A DNA stretch of 64,000 bases, from contig NZ_JOFL01000008.1 in NCBI RefSeq assembly GCF_000719265.1, forward strand, positions 1-64,000. The letters are read 5' to 3'. Origin of the DNA: Streptomyces roseoverticillatus. Lineage in GTDB: Bacteria; Actinomycetota; Actinomycetes; Streptomycetales; Streptomycetaceae. Shown here in pieces: positions 62,018 through 64,000 of this stretch (position 1 is the first letter of the stretch; each line of letters opens with the position of its first letter). The notes beneath the pieces were generated by a model. That model was not told where the DNA came from. It did not search any database and saw nothing but the letters and a program-made list of their open reading frames with translations. The translations under genes were made by a program, and so were the position numbers.

Positions 62018-63175
62018 TCAGAACTTGTTGCGCGGGGTGATGCCCAGCGACATCCCGGACAGGCCGCGCTGGCGGCCGCCGAGCTTGCCCGCGATCGCGC
62101 GCAGCGCCGCGCCCGCCGGGGACTCGGGGTCGGTCAGGACCACCGGCTTGCCCTCGTCGCCGCCCTCGCGCAGGCGGACGTCGATGGGGATCGAGCCCAG
62201 CACCGGCACGTTCGTGCCCGTCGTGCGGGTGAGGCCGTCGGCGACCACCTGGCCGCCGCCCGTGCCGAAGACGTCGACCATCTCGTCGCAGTGCGGGCAC
62301 GGCAGCCCGGACATGTTCTCCACGACGCCGACGATCTTCTGGTGGGTCTGCACGGCGATCGAGCCGGCGCGCTCGGCGACCTCGGCGGCCGCTTGCTGGG
62401 GCGTCGTTACGACGAGGATCTCGGCGTTCGGCACGAGCTGCGCGACGGAGATCGCGATGTCGCCGGTGCCCGGCGGCAGGTCGAGCAGGAGGACGTCCAG
62501 GTCGCCCCAGTAGACGTCCGCGAGGAACTGCTGGAGCGCGCGGTGCAGCATCGGGCCGCGCCACACCACCGGGGCGTTGCCCGGGGTGAACATACCGATC
62601 GAGATGACCTTCACGCCGTTCGCCGACGGCGGCATGATCATGTTCTCGACCTGGGTGGGGCGGCCGTCCGCGCCGAGCATGCGCGGGACGGAGTGGCCGT
62701 AGATGTCCGCGTCGACGACGCCGACCTTCAGGCCGTCGGCCGCCATGGCCGCCGCCAGGTTGACCGTCACGGAGGACTTGCCGACGCCGCCCTTGCCGGA
62801 CGCCACCGCGTACACCCGGGTCAGCGAGCCGGGCTTGGCGAAGGGCACCTCGCGCTCGGCCGTGCCGCCGCGCAGGGAGGCCGCGAGCTCGCGGCGCTGC
62901 TCGTCGCTCATCACGTCGAGCCCGACCGTCACGCCCGTGACGCCCTCGACGCGCGCGACGGCGTCCGTCACGCGGCTGATGATCGTCTCCCGCATGGGGC
63001 AGCCGGAGACCGTCAGGTAGACCTCGACCGCCACGGAACCGTCCGCCGCGATCTCCACCGATTTGACCATCCCCAGTTCGGTGATAGGTCGCTGGATCTC
63101 GGGGTCGTTCACCGTCGCGAGCGCGGCCCGGACCGCGTCCTCGCTCGGGGACGTTCCGTTCGTGTCGGTAGCCAT
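62018..63175 (-). CDS. mrp: Mrp/ApbC-family iron-sulfur cluster carrier ATPase
   Basis: A 385-residue P-loop protein that delivers Fe-S clusters. The N-terminal DUF59/MIP18-like domain (ALATVNDPEIQRPITELGMV, VSGCPMRETIISRV, residues about 15-100) is followed by the deviant Walker A ASGKGGVGKSSVTVNLAAAM at about 125. LLLDLPPGTGDIAISVAQLV is Walker B, and the cluster motif CPHC occurs in ENMSGLPCPHCDEMVDVFG. ATG 63175 was chosen because upstream residues are unlike the family; no strong Shine-Dalgarno is seen. Neighbours (DUF1003, MgtE/CBS) match the mycobacterial order. Confidence 0.94.
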   Translation of the reverse strand: MATDTNGTSPSEDAVRAALATVNDPEIQRPITELGMVKSVEIAADGSVAVEVYLTVSGCPMRETIISRVTDAVARVEGVTGVTVGLDVMSDEQRRELAASLRGGTAEREVPFAKPGSLTRVYAVASGKGGVGKSSVTVNLAAAMAADGLKVGVVDADIYGHSVPRMLGADGRPTQVENMIMPPSANGVKVISIGMFTPGNAPVVWRGPMLHRALQQFLADVYWGDLDVLLLDLPPGTGDIAISVAQLVPNAEILVVTTPQQAAAEVAERAGSIAVQTHQKIVGVVENMSGLPCPHCDEMVDVFGTGGGQVVADGLTRTTGTNVPVLGSIPIDVRLREGGDEGKPVVLTDPESPAGAALRAIAGKLGGRQRGLSGMSLGITPRNKF

Positions 63176-63218
63176 ACGGAGATGGTACGGCGCGCGAGGG
63201 GGCCTCCGGAAAGGGCCG

Positions 63219-63827
63219 TCAGCGGTCGCGTTCCTCACTCTCCGCGGGGAATATCCGGCGCTGTTCGAGTTCCTTGACGAGTTCCTGGAACTCGGAGCGG
63301 ATCCAGTCGCGGGTGGCCACCTCGCCGAGGCCCATCCGCAGCGAGGCGATCTCCCGGGTCAGGTACTCCGTGTCCGCGATCGACCGCTCGTTCTGCTTGC
63401 GGTCCTGCTCCAGGTTGACCCGGTCGCGGTCGTCCTGGCGGTTCTGCGCGAGGAGGATCAGCGGCGCCGCGTAGGAGGCCTGCAGCGACAGCATCAGGGT
63501 CAGGAAGATGAAGGGATAGTTGTCGAACCGCAGGTGCCCGGGGACCGTGGTGTTCCACACCACCCACAGCACGATGACGACCGTCATCCAGACGATGAAC
63601 CGCCCCGTCCCCAGGAAGCGCGCGATCCGCTCCGACGTCCGCCCGAACGCCTCCGGGTCGTACTCCGGCAGCCAGGTGCGCCGCCGGACCCGCGGCAGGT
63701 CCAGGCGGACGCGCGGCCGCGGGTGGGGGTGCGGGTGCACCGCCTCCGACTGCGCCCGTACGCGCTCGGCGCGGTCGGGCCGGTGCCCGGGCCGGTCGGT
63801 CTCGCGCCCGCGGTCGTTACCGGCCAT
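63219..63827 (-). CDS. DUF1003 membrane protein
   Basis: A 202-residue protein with two transmembrane helices ([17 protein letters not shown] and [20 protein letters not shown]) and the DUF1003 signature [20 protein letters not shown] plus [21 protein letters not shown] basic/acidic tail precedes the helices and a coiled coil follows. Function is unknown; it lies between an MgtE-type gene and mrp on the same strand. Its start codon overlaps the end of the upstream gene by 11 bases (ATGGCCGGTAA), so translation is coupled. Confidence 0.9.
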   Translation of the reverse strand: MAGNDRGRETDRPGHRPDRAERVRAQSEAVHPHPHPRPRVRLDLPRVRRRTWLPEYDPEAFGRTSERIARFLGTGRFIVWMTVVIVLWVVWNTTVPGHLRFDNYPFIFLTLMLSLQASYAAPLILLAQNRQDDRDRVNLEQDRKQNERSIADTEYLTREIASLRMGLGEVATRDWIRSEFQELVKELEQRRIFPAESEERDR

Positions 63828-64000
63828 CGGCGGCCTCCGGCAGCTCGGTCATGCCCGGTGCCCCGTGGTGCAGCTCGGTCTCGCGCCAGTCGTCGGGCAG
63901 CAGGTGGTCCAGGACGTCGTCGACGGTGACCGCGCCCAGCAGGGAGCCGCTCTCGTCGACCACGGGCGCGGCGACCATGTTGTACGTGGCCAGGTAGCTG
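63817..64000 (-). CDS. CBS-domain MgtE-like (magnesium transporter N domain) protein, 3' end
   Basis: The last 60 or so codons of a gene that enters from the right edge. They read [20 protein letters not shown] then [20 protein letters not shown] and end [12 protein letters not shown]. This is the end of a CBS pair of the MgtE N-domain type found next to DUF1003 in actinobacteria. The rest, including any membrane part, lies outside the window, so whether it is a full transporter or only the soluble version cannot be said. Confidence 0.8.
   Translation of the reverse strand, partial: SYLATYNMVAAPVVDESGSLLGAVTVDDVLDHLLPDDWRETELHHGAPGMTELPEAADGR

Overview
The window is chromosomal DNA from a high-GC actinomycete, almost certainly a Streptomyces or close relative. 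The base composition is extreme with third-codon G/C bias, GTG and TTG starts are common, and leucine TTA codons are so rare that the two I found stand out. It carries typical Streptomyces units: XRE/DUF5753 with DUF397, tandem BldK-type peptide importers beside typA, and mycothiol gene mshB. The right half also keeps a gene order known from Mycobacterium tuberculosis: ferredoxin, dapC, dapE, LOG-family protein, folP2, DivIVA-like protein, tagA, then O-methyltransferase, ECF sigma, zinc anti-sigma, HtrA, TatB and Mrp. No rRNA, tRNA, CRISPR, prophage or intact insertion sequence was seen.

Layout. 1-4603 is a small regulatory and accessory stretch: a partial ATP-binding protein divergent from an XRE/DUF5753 regulator and its DUF397 partner, a VOC protein, a RibD/dihydrofolate-reductase-like protein, and a DGPF (YCII) protein coupled to a long ECF42-type sigma factor. 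4655-6661 is a lone lipoprotein peptide-binding protein. 7010-10977 is a Sdh1-type succinate dehydrogenase/fumarate reductase operon headed by a small coiled-coil protein. 11085-15281 holds a TPM-domain membrane protein and typA.

15737-33791 is the core of the window: three complete oligopeptide ABC importers. Two are tandem, same-strand five-gene operons (binding protein, two permeases, two ATPases) whose ATPases are near copies. A third, more divergent system converges on them from the minus strand, and its first gene carries a TTA codon. The 0.4 kb between the convergent operons is filled with an array of GC-rich repeats; copies of the same repeat lie at four other places in the window.

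34015-46663 carries an S9 peptidase, a small membrane protein, mshB with a DUF6113 membrane protein, a large disordered-tail peptidoglycan-binding-domain protein, an ABC-2 exporter with a DesK/DesR-like two-component system, a SirB1-family protein and a GNAT acetyltransferase. 46778-55079 has fdxA, dapC, a secreted Ala/Gly-rich protein, a lytic-transglycosylase-like protein, dapE, a LOG-family protein, folP2 (with a small palindromic element inserted in frame), a DivIVA-like protein, tagA and a PaaG-like crotonase. 55400-64000 holds the stress-envelope block: DUF3117, O-methyltransferase (apparently an ATT start), ECF sigma factor, anti-sigma factor, HtrA with tandem 38-residue repeats, TatB, a hypothetical protein, a YegP-like protein, Mrp, a DUF1003 protein and the end of a CBS-domain/MgtE-like gene.

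Functionally the window joins nutrient and signal-peptide uptake, respiration, lysine/diaminopimelate synthesis, mycothiol synthesis and envelope-stress control. The points most worth following are the repeat family and array, the in-frame element in folP2, the TTA codon that could place one peptide importer under bldA control, and the expansion of peptide importers.
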